The notes beneath the pieces were generated by a model. That model saw nothing but the letters and a program-made list of their open reading frames with translations. It was not told where the DNA came from and did not search any database. Source: Myxococcales bacterium (lineage in GTDB: Bacteria > Myxococcota_A > UBA9042 > UBA3505). From it: a DNA stretch of 64,000 bases. How positions within the stretch are numbered: the first letter of the stretch is position 1; each line of letters opens with the position of its first letter. A program made the position numbers and the translations under genes. Where the stretch lies: assembly GCA_002728755.1 (NCBI GenBank), contig PBVT01000083.1:1-64000 (forward strand). Reading direction: 5' to 3'. Below are positions 26,369-35,472 of this stretch, one piece after another.

Positions 26369-29300
26369 ATGAATACCTACCGCTTACGCACATTCGGTCT
26401 CCAGGCATGCCTGCTAGTCCTCATGGCACTTCTCTCCCTGGGGTGTAAAAAGAGTATCCTGGAAACCGACGATGGAAACCGTTCAAGAGCCCGGCAGGCC
26501 CTTACTCGCAGTGATCTTATCGGAGGTCCGGGAGCCCTCGGAGAGGTCGGGGATTTCATCCTCGAGAACGACCAGGTTCGATTCGTAATCCACGGTCTCC
26601 AGAACGACGGCTATTCGCGTGGAAACGGGGTATATGGTGGCTGTCTTCTAGACGCCGACATCGTGCGACCTCAGGCACCGGACAACCCCACGGAATTGGG
26701 TGGTAAGGACTCCTTTGGGGAGCTCTTCCCGGTCTTTTTCCTCCAAGCTCTGGTACCCGAAAATATCGAAATCTTGAACGATGGTAGCGATGGCAATGCC
26801 GCTCGGATCAAGGTAACGGGCGGTATCGGCGACTATCTGAGTATGACCACCGCCATCAACCAGGTGTTGATGAATTCCCATGAGCTCCCACAGGATCTTC
26901 TCGCGGTGCTTAATCCCGAAGAGCTGAATGGTGCCCAGCAGCTGGCATACTCGGTCACCTATGAATTAGCTCCGGGAGACAGTTATGTGTCGATCGTAGG
27001 AACCATCGAGAATATCGCAGATGAGGAGTTGTTAATTCCCTCGCCTATCGCCTCTTCCCTTCTTCAACTACTCCTGCCCGGATCCGGTGAGTTGAAGGTC
27101 CCGGTAGGCCATCTCGCTCTCTTCGGAGCAGGAAACGACCTCTTTCTGCCCGGCGTAGGATACAACGTAAAACTATCGCTTATGGACAGCTATAAGACGG
27201 CCTTTCCGTTCCCGGCTATCTCCGGCCTGATTACATCCGGCTTGTTCTCCAGTAACGAACACGGCGTATCCTACGGCTTCTTCCCGGCCCGTGACGGACA
27301 AGCCATCGATTCCCGCTTCAAGAACTTTGCGAAAAATCGAGTCGATGAGAACGGGGACAACTATTATGAGAAGGGATACGACATCGAGGTAGCGGACGAC
27401 TCTATCCTTGTCCCCTTCTTGGCATCGAGCATCACCGGTACGTTCTACGCAGAAGCCCCCTCCCCTCTACCTGCCGGAGAAGCGTACTCCTTCAAGACGT
27501 ACTTCGCCGTAGGAGACGGAGACATCTCCAGCGTCATGGACATCTATTACGCGACGCGGAACCAGGAAACGGGTCTATTCACAGGGCGAGTTCTGGATGA
27601 GACGACCCTGGCTCCGGTGGAAGAGGCCTCCATTATTGTCTACGAAGGGAACTGCGACGATAAGAACGAGCCCACAAAACCTGTGAACCAGCTGTTCACC
27701 CACTCTTCGGGGTACTTCAAAGGGGAGCTTCCCCCTGGATCCTATCTCGTACGGATTGAAAAAGACCCCGTACTTTCGGAACTGTCGTGCATTACGATTG
27801 AAACCGGAAAAACCACGTACGCAGAACTTGTACGCCCAGGTGTCGCCCGCATCGCGGTGCAGGTACGAGATAGCGCCAATCAAAAACTGCCCGCGAAAGT
27901 CACCGTGGTAGGCACCTACGACCACCACGAAGATCTAGAGACCCGTGAGTTCCTCTTCGACCTGGAAGCGGGGCAACGCTGGAGAATCAGTGACCAGGTG
28001 AAGGACGACCCGAACGACCCCTCGACTCGGCAATACATCGAGACAATTGGCTATACCGAGGATGGACACGTCAGCTTGGATGTTCGTCCAAACCGGAAAT
28101 ATACGGTCTACGTCTCCCGTGGGCTGGAATATGATCTCGGCCATTTCGAAGTCGAGTTGGCCCCCGGCCAAGGTGCCAGTGAGCTGGTGGTTCTGGAGCG
28201 AACCGTGGACACCACCGGATATATCGGATCGGATTTCCATATCCATGCCGACCCCTCGGTCGACTCCCATGTGTCGTTACACGACCGCGTTGTAACAGCT
28301 GCTGCCAACGGCCTGGAATTTCTGACGGCCACAGACCACAATATGATCACGGATTACAGCCCCTATATCGCCCGAGCCGATCTCCTCGATTGGGCGACAT
28401 CGATGGTGGGCCTGGAGCTGACGACTCTCGAAGCCGGGCATTTCAACGGCTATCCGTTAACCCGCGAAGTGGGGCATATCACAAATGGCTCGTTCCAATG
28501 GTCCATGCTTCCCCCAGATGAAATCTTCGAGAAACTACGCGCTCGTGGTGAGCTCGGTAGCGAAAACACAATCATCCAGGTCAATCATCCACGAGACTCC
28601 ATTCTCGGGTACTTCTCGCAATTCGACATCGACGAGCTGAGCGCGGAACACGTCAGCGAAACCGGTGGAATCGCTGGTATGATGGCACCCAATGGGACCG
28701 CCTTTTTCCACCCGGAGACCGGTGAGACGACCTTTAGCCTGGACTTTGACGCCATAGAGATCATGAACGGCGGTGTTCTGGGCCAGGAATTCCATCAACG
28801 GATGCCGGAGAGCATCGAAGGCTTATCGATTCCAGAAGATGTGCTCGAAGATCTGCCCGAAGCAGGGACGATTCTATGTGCCGATGACAAAGTGGCCTTC
28901 CCCGGTGTCATCGACGATTGGTTCAATCTGCTCAACCAGGGTCATACCTTCGCTGGTATCGGAAACTCCGACAGCCATCATAAAAACGACATTGGCTTCC
29001 CCCGAAGCTATGTGCGTGTCGACGATGACCGGCCTCGCCATGTTACGCCCATGAACATCGTGGATGGGATCCGGGACCATGGCATTACAATCTCCAATGG
29101 CCCCTTTATTGAAGCGTCGATTAATGGGCAACCTATCGGCTCCAAGGTCATCGCCGCGGACGGAGAGGTCGAGCTTTCGATCAAAATACAGACCGCCAAC
29201 TGGGTCGGCTTAAGTAAAATCACGGTATTCGCGAATGGCGAGATCCTCGACGTAATCCCGGCCCCCCTGGCCAAGGAAGAGCGTGTCTTCGAGACAACCC

Positions 29301-29788
29301 AGACCTACGAGCTGTCTCGCGACACCTGGTTTGTAGTCGTGGCTGAAGGGGAAAACTCCCTATTCCCTGTGATTCCACCCATCGACATTCCACCCTTCTA
29401 TCTTAGCGACGCCTTTTCCACTCTGGCCGGTGCTATTGGCTTTGGTGGGACAAGCGCTCTCGGTGAACTACGCCCCGGTATGACAGGCTTTTATACGCCC
29501 TTTGGGCTCACGAATCCCATCTGGGTCGATATCTCTCCGACCACAGACGCCGATACGGGTTCCGAGACATTTACGTTTGATGCTCCAGGGATCATCCCCA
29601 GAGAATGCGATGGTCTCGGTGTCGTACGTGTGGACGATACTGGCACCGTCTCCTCCGGTCTACGAACCGCACCGGCCAAAGCACGCTGGAACAAAATCCT
29701 CAGCAATTCTTTTGGCTATCCGAGGGTTCGGGGCGATATTTATGACATCCGAACTCTTTTCGACCAGTATACGCGTCACTCGCATTAG
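26369..29788 (+). CDS. Large lipoprotein with PHP-type metallohydrolase domain (CehA/McbA-like)
   Basis: 1139 residues. I chose ATG at 26369, since AGGAG lies 9-10 nt upstream and the lipoprotein signal (LVLMALLSLGC) starts there; the frame is open from 26348. A beta-rich N-terminal half is followed by a carboxypeptidase-regulatory-like Ig domain (GRVLDETTLAPVEEASIIVY, then SGYFKGELPPGSYLVRI). The PHP domain starts near residue 622 with DFHIHAD, then FLTATDHNMITDY, VNHPRD (~740) and GNSDSHH (~864), the expected metal-ligand His/Asp set. PHP domains are phosphoesterase-type metal hydrolases; the substrate here is unknown. It ends 24 nt before the transporter gene. Confidence 0.82.
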   Translation: MNTYRLRTFGLQACLLVLMALLSLGCKKSILETDDGNRSRARQALTRSDLIGGPGALGEVGDFILENDQVRFVIHGLQNDGYSRGNGVYGGCLLDADIVRPQAPDNPTELGGKDSFGELFPVFFLQALVPENIEILNDGSDGNAARIKVTGGIGDYLSMTTAINQVLMNSHELPQDLLAVLNPEELNGAQQLAYSVTYELAPGDSYVSIVGTIENIADEELLIPSPIASSLLQLLLPGSGELKVPVGHLALFGAGNDLFLPGVGYNVKLSLMDSYKTAFPFPAISGLITSGLFSSNEHGVSYGFFPARDGQAIDSRFKNFAKNRVDENGDNYYEKGYDIEVADDSILVPFLASSITGTFYAEAPSPLPAGEAYSFKTYFAVGDGDISSVMDIYYATRNQETGLFTGRVLDETTLAPVEEASIIVYEGNCDDKNEPTKPVNQLFTHSSGYFKGELPPGSYLVRIEKDPVLSELSCITIETGKTTYAELVRPGVARIAVQVRDSANQKLPAKVTVVGTYDHHEDLETREFLFDLEAGQRWRISDQVKDDPNDPSTRQYIETIGYTEDGHVSLDVRPNRKYTVYVSRGLEYDLGHFEVELAPGQGASELVVLERTVDTTGYIGSDFHIHADPSVDSHVSLHDRVVTAAANGLEFLTATDHNMITDYSPYIARADLLDWATSMVGLELTTLEAGHFNGYPLTREVGHITNGSFQWSMLPPDEIFEKLRARGELGSENTIIQVNHPRDSILGYFSQFDIDELSAEHVSETGGIAGMMAPNGTAFFHPETGETTFSLDFDAIEIMNGGVLGQEFHQRMPESIEGLSIPEDVLEDLPEAGTILCADDKVAFPGVIDDWFNLLNQGHTFAGIGNSDSHHKNDIGFPRSYVRVDDDRPRHVTPMNIVDGIRDHGITISNGPFIEASINGQPIGSKVIAADGEVELSIKIQTANWVGLSKITVFANGEILDVIPAPLAKEERVFETTQTYELSRDTWFVVVAEGENSLFPVIPPIDIPPFYLSDAFSTLAGAIGFGGTSALGELRPGMTGFYTPFGLTNPIWVDISPTTDADTGSETFTFDAPGIIPRECDGLGVVRVDDTGTVSSGLRTAPAKARWNKILSNSFGYPRVRGDIYDIRTLFDQYTRHSH

Positions 29789-29811
29789 GTTTTGAATATC
29801 CAGGAGGTCTC

Positions 29812-30840
29812 ATGAGCTTAGCGGGCTTCAAAGTAGGTGAACGCCGCTTGCTATTGAGTTGCACGCTTGTGTTGACTGCGGTCGCCCTTGGGTGGGCTCT
29901 GCACTTCATGAAACCCATCATGGTGCCATTGGTCCTGGCCATTCTTTTATCCTATCTGGTCAACCCACTTGTGGACCTTATTCAGGTCCGGCTCCACATA
30001 CCTCGCCCCATCGCAATTGTGTTGGCTCTTATCTTTGCAGCCCTGGTGATGGCATTTGTGGCGTTTCTTCTGGTCTATTCGATCAAAGACCTGGCAGGAA
30101 ACGCCAAGTTCTACGAACAGAAATTCGTGGATCTGGGCTCGTCCGCCCTAACACAGGCTCAATCCATGGGGATTCCGGTGGATACGGACACTTTCATGGC
30201 CGAGCTCCGCACGATTGAGTTTGCTCCCATGCTCCTGGAAGTCTTCGGAGATCTGTTGGACTCGATCTCCACCTTCCTGCTCGTCTTGATCTGTATCGTA
30301 TATATCGTCGCCGGCCGGACTCCATACGCGAACCGTAAAGGAATCTATAAGGAGATTGATCATAAGATTCGTAAGTACCTTATTATCAAAGTCACCGTAT
30401 CGTTGATTACAGCGATTATCGTTGGTGTCGCTTTAGAGCTGATCGGAATGCCCCTGGCGGTGGTCTTCGCTGTTCTGACATTCCTTCTAAACTTCATCCC
30501 TTCCATAGGCTCGGTCATCGCGATCATCTTGCCCCTACCTGTGGCCCTGGTGCACTTCGATAGTCTCGGTCCGGTGCTCATGGTCCTGCTCATCCCGGGT
30601 ACATTCCAATTCGTCATCGGAAATGTCCTTGAACCACAGTTTATGGGTGAGTCGTTAAACCTTCACCCCATCACAGTGCTTCTCTCCCTGATCTTCTGGG
30701 GGATGATCTGGGGCCTGGCGGGAATGGTACTAGCTGCCCCGATTACGGCCGTCCTGAAGATCGTTCTGGAACGCATCGAAGCCACCCGGGCCATCGCCAA
30801 CGTTCTGGCGGGGAATCTGCCCGGAGAAGCAGACGCCTAG
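29812..30840 (+). CDS. AI-2E family transporter (YhhT/TqsA/PerM-type membrane protein)
   Basis: 342 residues, ATG with AGGAGGT 4 nt upstream. Eight or so membrane helices: two near the N-terminus (LLSCTLVLTAVALGWAL, IMVPLVLAILLSYLVNP), one at ~62-80, then an ~80-residue soluble segment and a hydrophobic C-terminal half with FLLNFIPSIGSVIAIILPLP and VLEPQFMGESLNLHP. The last two blocks are the family's signature. Members export diverse small solutes; the autoinducer-2 name does not establish the substrate. Confidence 0.92.
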   Translation: MSLAGFKVGERRLLLSCTLVLTAVALGWALHFMKPIMVPLVLAILLSYLVNPLVDLIQVRLHIPRPIAIVLALIFAALVMAFVAFLLVYSIKDLAGNAKFYEQKFVDLGSSALTQAQSMGIPVDTDTFMAELRTIEFAPMLLEVFGDLLDSISTFLLVLICIVYIVAGRTPYANRKGIYKEIDHKIRKYLIIKVTVSLITAIIVGVALELIGMPLAVVFAVLTFLLNFIPSIGSVIAIILPLPVALVHFDSLGPVLMVLLIPGTFQFVIGNVLEPQFMGESLNLHPITVLLSLIFWGMIWGLAGMVLAAPITAVLKIVLERIEATRAIANVLAGNLPGEADA

Positions 30841-30844
30841 TCCA

Positions 30845-31525
30845 TCAGCTGCGAACCATCAGATGTTCATGCAATATCGCACGGGTAAACGCAGGCCGTA
30901 GATAAAATCCGCGTGGCAGGGTTCGAACCTTTCCACCATCGACACCTATTCCCCACGTCTCTGCGGCAGCGTTGGCCGCTTTGGGGCGAATCTGTAGTAC
31001 TTCGCCCTGGTGCCCACTGATCTCGTCCACACGACCCGTTAAGACCATCCCCATCAAGTCGTCCCAGTCGGCTTTCAACAGGCGGTTTTCCTCGTCATTT
31101 GGCGTCCATAGAAAACCCGTAGCTATACGACGCTCGGGCATCGGTACATTCGCTTGAACTGGCAACCATAAGACTCGCTTCAGCTTACGATAGACCGGCG
31201 AATCCTCCCAGGGCACTCCAGCCTTCTCTCCCATCGGCGTCACACATACGAAGGTCGACTCAGTCGGCTTACCGGTGGCGTCGATGGGTATGGTCTTCAG
31301 CTCTACACCAATAGACTCAAAATCGGGCACGGACCGTGACCCGGCCGTTGCACCCAGATATGCCTCCACGAGCTGGCCCAACCAGCCTTTGGCGTTCCGT
31401 TGGTCCGAGGGAACCTCTTTGTCGATATCCGCCGCCAACTGGGCGAAGGTCTTACCAGCCAGCTTTCGTACCCGAAGCATCAACTCTTCTTCGCTACGGG
31501 GCGGTGATGGAAGGGTGTAGGGCAC
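30845..31525 (-). CDS. mutH: DNA mismatch repair endonuclease MutH
   Basis: 226 residues, GTG start with GGAGA 6 nt upstream. The whole protein aligns with E. coli MutH: SPPRSEEELM, KGWLGQLVEAYLGATAGS, DFESIGVELKTIP, STFVCVTPMGE, KLKRVLWLPV, LQIRPKAANA and LPRGFYLRPAFT. The PD-(D/E)xK catalytic residues are Glu54, Asp68, Glu75 and Lys77, matching E56/D70/E77/K79 of E. coli. MutH nicks the unmethylated strand at hemimethylated GATC when activated by MutS-MutL. It is typical of Dam-containing Gammaproteobacteria, so its presence here is notable. It converges on the AI-2E gene with a 4-nt gap. Confidence 0.95.
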   Translation of the reverse strand: MPYTLPSPPRSEEELMLRVRKLAGKTFAQLAADIDKEVPSDQRNAKGWLGQLVEAYLGATAGSRSVPDFESIGVELKTIPIDATGKPTESTFVCVTPMGEKAGVPWEDSPVYRKLKRVLWLPVQANVPMPERRIATGFLWTPNDEENRLLKADWDDLMGMVLTGRVDEISGHQGEVLQIRPKAANAAAETWGIGVDGGKVRTLPRGFYLRPAFTRAILHEHLMVRS

Positions 31526-31599
31526 CAGATGTCTCCGCTGAACAACAACCTGGGATTACCATAGGAGGCGGCCCGATGCACGGCCTGTTCGTCGGCAAT

Positions 31600-33786
31600 T
31601 CAGCGATCGTAGATATAGGACTCTTCTAAAAGGAACTCTGTGGGACAGGGCCCACTTCCGTGCATCACCGCCAGGCGTTGGTTCGGTAATATTTTGAAGA
31701 ACGAGAAGTGTCCGGCTGCCTGGTAGCAATGTTCCGTCGTGACCGCCTCCGGTAGAACGAAGGTCGGAGCATCGGGAGAGATCCAGATCAGACCATCCCC
31801 AAGCCCGCCGATTTCAAGTTGTCCATCGAGAGACGTTGAAATTGCGATCTGCGGACCAAACGGACCGAGAGGCAACGCTGTATCTAGAAACCAGGCACCG
31901 GCCAGCGTACCGGCCACATCTCTAGACGCGCTTCGACATGTAGAACCAGGTACAGGCACGTGCCCGCTTGTCCCGAATAGCTGGTAATATGCGTTCTGGA
32001 GCGGGGCCGTAAAGTAGTCGTAGGGACAATCCGCATATAGGGTCCGCTTCGATTCGCCATAACGGGCTGGGTTGATGAAGTCGACGGGCTTCGCGAGATT
32101 GATCACCCCAAAATATAAGGGGGCTTCTGGGCCGGTCGCGTCGACGGTCCCGATGAAATCACCGGCTTCCACAGAGATATAGACAGCAGGGTCGATCACC
32201 AGCGACGAACCAATTACGGGCGTCTCCTCGATTGCTTCCCCTATGGAGTCCGCCACGGAGATGAGGTTGTCGAGATGATAGCCCACCTCACACGAAGTCT
32301 GGAAAAAGAGCAGATACATTGGCGTCTCCTCCCAGGGCATATGGTAATAGGCCATCTGGTATAGAACGCCATCGGCCGGAGCATAGACCGGCTCCTGGGC
32401 CAGACCCGTCATATAGATATAGGTTGTGTCGGAGATGCGGTCGCCTGTCACGGAGCCGAGAGGAACGATACTGTCTATGGCCGACATGGTGACAACCTCA
32501 CCATCAAAGACAGGCTCAGCATCACTCCAGAAACAATGAATCGTTGCCCCAATGTTTCGACAACATTCGCCCGGCATGCAGACCTGGTCGGGAAACTGCG
32601 GAGCACAGGTGGCGTCTTCCAGGCAACTCCCGCCAGTGCAGGTCCCATCTACCGAGCAGGTCTCTCCTACGGTACAGACATTCCCATCATCACAGCTTCC
32701 GCTTAATACCTCGTAGGAACAACCAGACAACGGGAAACAGAGATCCTTGGTGCAGGTGTTTCCATCGTAACAGTCCAGAGGTGTGATCCCCTGGCAACTC
32801 CCCTCGATACAAATATCGACTACCGTACACGCATTTCCGTCGTCGCATACATCGGTATTTCCAAGATGCACACAACCGGTAGTGGAGTCACAAAAGTCAT
32901 CTGTACAGGGATTTCCGTCGTCACATGGCAGAGGATCACCGGGTACACAGCTTCCCGCTAAACAGACATCGTGGAGGCTACAGGCGTCACCATCACTACA
33001 GAGCTCGTTATTATCGGTCTGAATACAGCCGAGCTCCGGATCACAACTATCCGTCGTACAGAGATTGCCATCATTACAATCAACCGACTCCATCCCCACA
33101 CAACTTCCACCTCCACACTGGTCGACGGCAGTACATTCGTTCCGGTCGTCACAGGGATCATCATTGACCGTATGCACACAGCCCTGGGTCGGGCTGCAGC
33201 TATCATCCGTACAGGGATTCTGATCGTCACAATCCAGGGGCGTTCCCGCTTCACAGACCCCGTCTACGCAGACATCATCCTGGCTACAGAGGTCTCCGTC
33301 CGAACAAAATACGTCTACGTTGGTATGGGTACACCCCTCCTCGGATGAACAACTATCCTGGGTGCAGATGTTGCCATCATCACAGTCGTTGATTGTGCCC
33401 CCGACACAATTCGAATCTACGCATTGATCATCCAATGTACAGTCGTTGGTATCGTCACAGGGCAAGGTATTGGATGCGTTCGTGCAGCCCGAGTCCGGTG
33501 AACAGCTGTCATCGGTACAAGGGTTCTGATCATCACAGGAGAGGACCACTCCACCGCCACAGACCCCATCCGCACAATAGGTATCCATGGTGCATAGATC
33601 ACCATCGTTACAGGCCAGTCCCGTCAGAGGCTCCACCGAACAAATACCGCCGACACAGAGCGGCAAACTGCATGGCTCGGCCGTTCCACAATCTTCATCG
33701 ACAACACATTGGTTCGTCTCCGACGAGGTGTCGGATCCACAGCCCCACAAGAGGAGCAGAGTCAGTAGATATGCAGTGGTCTTCAT
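31600..33786 (-). CDS. Lipoprotein with Dictyostelium-type Cys repeats and degenerate M23-like domain
   Basis: 728 residues; MKTTAYLLTLLLLWGC is a lipoprotein signal. Residues ~25-420 hold about nine Cys-rich repeats of the form CDDxNPCTDDSC...GCxHTxN...C, each ~45 residues, as in slime-mould CTDC repeats. A C-terminal region reads like a peptidase M23 (lysostaphin) fold: PVYAPADGVLYQM, GYHLDNLISV, VEAGDFIGTVDATG, LYFGVIN and KPVDFINPARYG. The HxH of active enzymes (HLHF) is replaced by LYFG, so hydrolase activity is unlikely. The M23 relation is inference by pattern. Its start is 94 nt before the Omp85-like gene's end. Confidence 0.75.
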   Translation of the reverse strand: MKTTAYLLTLLLLWGCGSDTSSETNQCVVDEDCGTAEPCSLPLCVGGICSVEPLTGLACNDGDLCTMDTYCADGVCGGGVVLSCDDQNPCTDDSCSPDSGCTNASNTLPCDDTNDCTLDDQCVDSNCVGGTINDCDDGNICTQDSCSSEEGCTHTNVDVFCSDGDLCSQDDVCVDGVCEAGTPLDCDDQNPCTDDSCSPTQGCVHTVNDDPCDDRNECTAVDQCGGGSCVGMESVDCNDGNLCTTDSCDPELGCIQTDNNELCSDGDACSLHDVCLAGSCVPGDPLPCDDGNPCTDDFCDSTTGCVHLGNTDVCDDGNACTVVDICIEGSCQGITPLDCYDGNTCTKDLCFPLSGCSYEVLSGSCDDGNVCTVGETCSVDGTCTGGSCLEDATCAPQFPDQVCMPGECCRNIGATIHCFWSDAEPVFDGEVVTMSAIDSIVPLGSVTGDRISDTTYIYMTGLAQEPVYAPADGVLYQMAYYHMPWEETPMYLLFFQTSCEVGYHLDNLISVADSIGEAIEETPVIGSSLVIDPAVYISVEAGDFIGTVDATGPEAPLYFGVINLAKPVDFINPARYGESKRTLYADCPYDYFTAPLQNAYYQLFGTSGHVPVPGSTCRSASRDVAGTLAGAWFLDTALPLGPFGPQIAISTSLDGQLEIGGLGDGLIWISPDAPTFVLPEAVTTEHCYQAAGHFSFFKILPNQRLAVMHGSGPCPTEFLLEESYIYDR

Positions 33787-33879
33787 GGCGTTCGCGCTAA
33801 TGTCATCAAGCCTTCACCCAGTGTAGCGATTGGATTGCCGACATGCCACCGCCACAGAGTCTCCCGGATAGACGCCGTA

Positions 33880-35442
33880 TCAGTGAATATTCTGAATCAG
33901 AAAGAATAGATTATGAGTGAACCCCAATGGGTCGACACCACCCACATCCACACCCATTCCATAGTAGACGTCTAGCTGGACGTAATCGAATAGCAGCATA
34001 TGCATACTAGGGCCCGCCCCGAGTAAAGCGCAGAGTACGGGCTCTGTATCTCTTCGATCCAGAAACCCGCTGGCGTCGAAGAACATACCGAACTTAAGGT
34101 AATCCCGGTTCCAGGAAAACCGATACTCGGATTGCAGCTGCAGCGCCTCCAGGACTCGATACCGATCTTCAAAAAATACGCGATGGTAATCTCCGGTAAG
34201 CAGAGCTTCATCCCAGAACCGGAGATCGCCGCTCATGTAGACAGCCTGCCCCCGCACCAGGAGCTGATCGAAACCGAAATTATACACCCATTGTCCCTGA
34301 AGCCGACTATCAAACGATAAATAGTCCATCCCCTTCCCGCCGATGGTCATCTGCAGCTTCAGGTGTCGACGCTGGTCGAGACGAACCAGATCCGAAGCTC
34401 GCTCCAATTCAAGCTCCATACGAAGTAAGCCTCGCACTCGACTCAACGCAGGGGGGGCATCCTCAGTCTCTAACTCCATCTCCACATCGAGAATATCCAT
34501 CCGATCGGCTCCTACCCAGGTGGTAAGCGTCAACCAGTCCTTGAAGAGATGGGTGAATCCGACGAGCACTTCGCTCCCACTCGTCACATATCGTTCGATT
34601 CGGCGCGCAGTATGCCTATAGACCGTAGAGTCGATGGAGATCTGGGCCGTTGGGGCCAGTTGCAGCTCCTTCGACGGCCGGAAGCGATAACCGGTCATCG
34701 TTCGGCCATGTACCCATTGGAACTCCGGCTGTTCATCAAAGAGATACTCTCTATAGGGAATGCCAAAGGCGATCTCACCATACGCTCGGTCACCTTTTAC
34801 AAGGGTGTTGGGAAGCCGAAACCCGAGGGTGGGCGTGATCCCCGTAATCGGCTGGACCGATACACCAAAGGACCAACCAAGGCGTTCGTGTTGCGTCACA
34901 TAGATGGCAAGCTCACGCATCGACACAATCTTACCGGTGCGCGTCTTCATACGTTTATCCTCTCGGTTGCGGACCCGATAGGAGAGCTTATGAAGACCGT
35001 ACTTCAGCCGAAGGGTTTCGAGAGACCTGGTCACCTTCTCTTTATGGAACACGTTGTTGGGTAGATCGAAGTCAACGTGCAACATCACACCGCTGACCAG
35101 GTTGGTCCCGACGAAATAGATGTTGTGCATAACTCCTTCGTCAATCTCGATACGAACAACCCCCTTTTGACTCAAGTCCATAAAGACACGTGCGTACGAA
35201 TATCCTTTCGCCGCATACATGGCTTTGATTCGAAGGGCCGTCGCATCGGCCCACATCTGGACAACTTCCGGGTGTGGATCGGCCGGCTCGGCCGCCGTCT
35301 CCAGGATATCCACGACTGAGACCTGCTCCGCCCCTATAACCTCAATGGTCAAAGCCGACGCGGTCTGAACTCCAAAGAAGCCGATGCACAGTACAAGGAC
35401 TGTAATCATTCGAACTCGGAGGAGTCCTATACCTTCGTTCAT
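33880..35442 (-). CDS. POTRA-containing Omp85-type outer-membrane protein (BamA/TamA/ShlB-like)
   Basis: 520 residues. The signal peptide ends FGVQTASA. The N-terminal ~160 residues hold one or two POTRA-like modules: VVQMWADATALRIKAMYAAKGYSYARVFM, cut here as AMYAAKGYSYARVFM, and VVRIEIDEGVMHNIYFVGTN, with the beta-alpha-alpha-beta-beta order of POTRA. From ~residue 190 to the end the sequence is amphipathic strand after strand (VSVQPITGITPTLGFRLP, YGEIAFGIPYREYLF). Such proteins insert or secrete other proteins through the outer membrane. The C-terminal residues FLIQNIH lack the usual final aromatic. Confidence 0.72.
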   Translation of the reverse strand: MNEGIGLLRVRMITVLVLCIGFFGVQTASALTIEVIGAEQVSVVDILETAAEPADPHPEVVQMWADATALRIKAMYAAKGYSYARVFMDLSQKGVVRIEIDEGVMHNIYFVGTNLVSGVMLHVDFDLPNNVFHKEKVTRSLETLRLKYGLHKLSYRVRNREDKRMKTRTGKIVSMRELAIYVTQHERLGWSFGVSVQPITGITPTLGFRLPNTLVKGDRAYGEIAFGIPYREYLFDEQPEFQWVHGRTMTGYRFRPSKELQLAPTAQISIDSTVYRHTARRIERYVTSGSEVLVGFTHLFKDWLTLTTWVGADRMDILDVEMELETEDAPPALSRVRGLLRMELELERASDLVRLDQRRHLKLQMTIGGKGMDYLSFDSRLQGQWVYNFGFDQLLVRGQAVYMSGDLRFWDEALLTGDYHRVFFEDRYRVLEALQLQSEYRFSWNRDYLKFGMFFDASGFLDRRDTEPVLCALLGAGPSMHMLLFDYVQLDVYYGMGVDVGGVDPLGFTHNLFFLIQNIH

Positions 35443-35472
35443 AAGCTGCCGATCAAGTTGTGTGCGTGTGGC

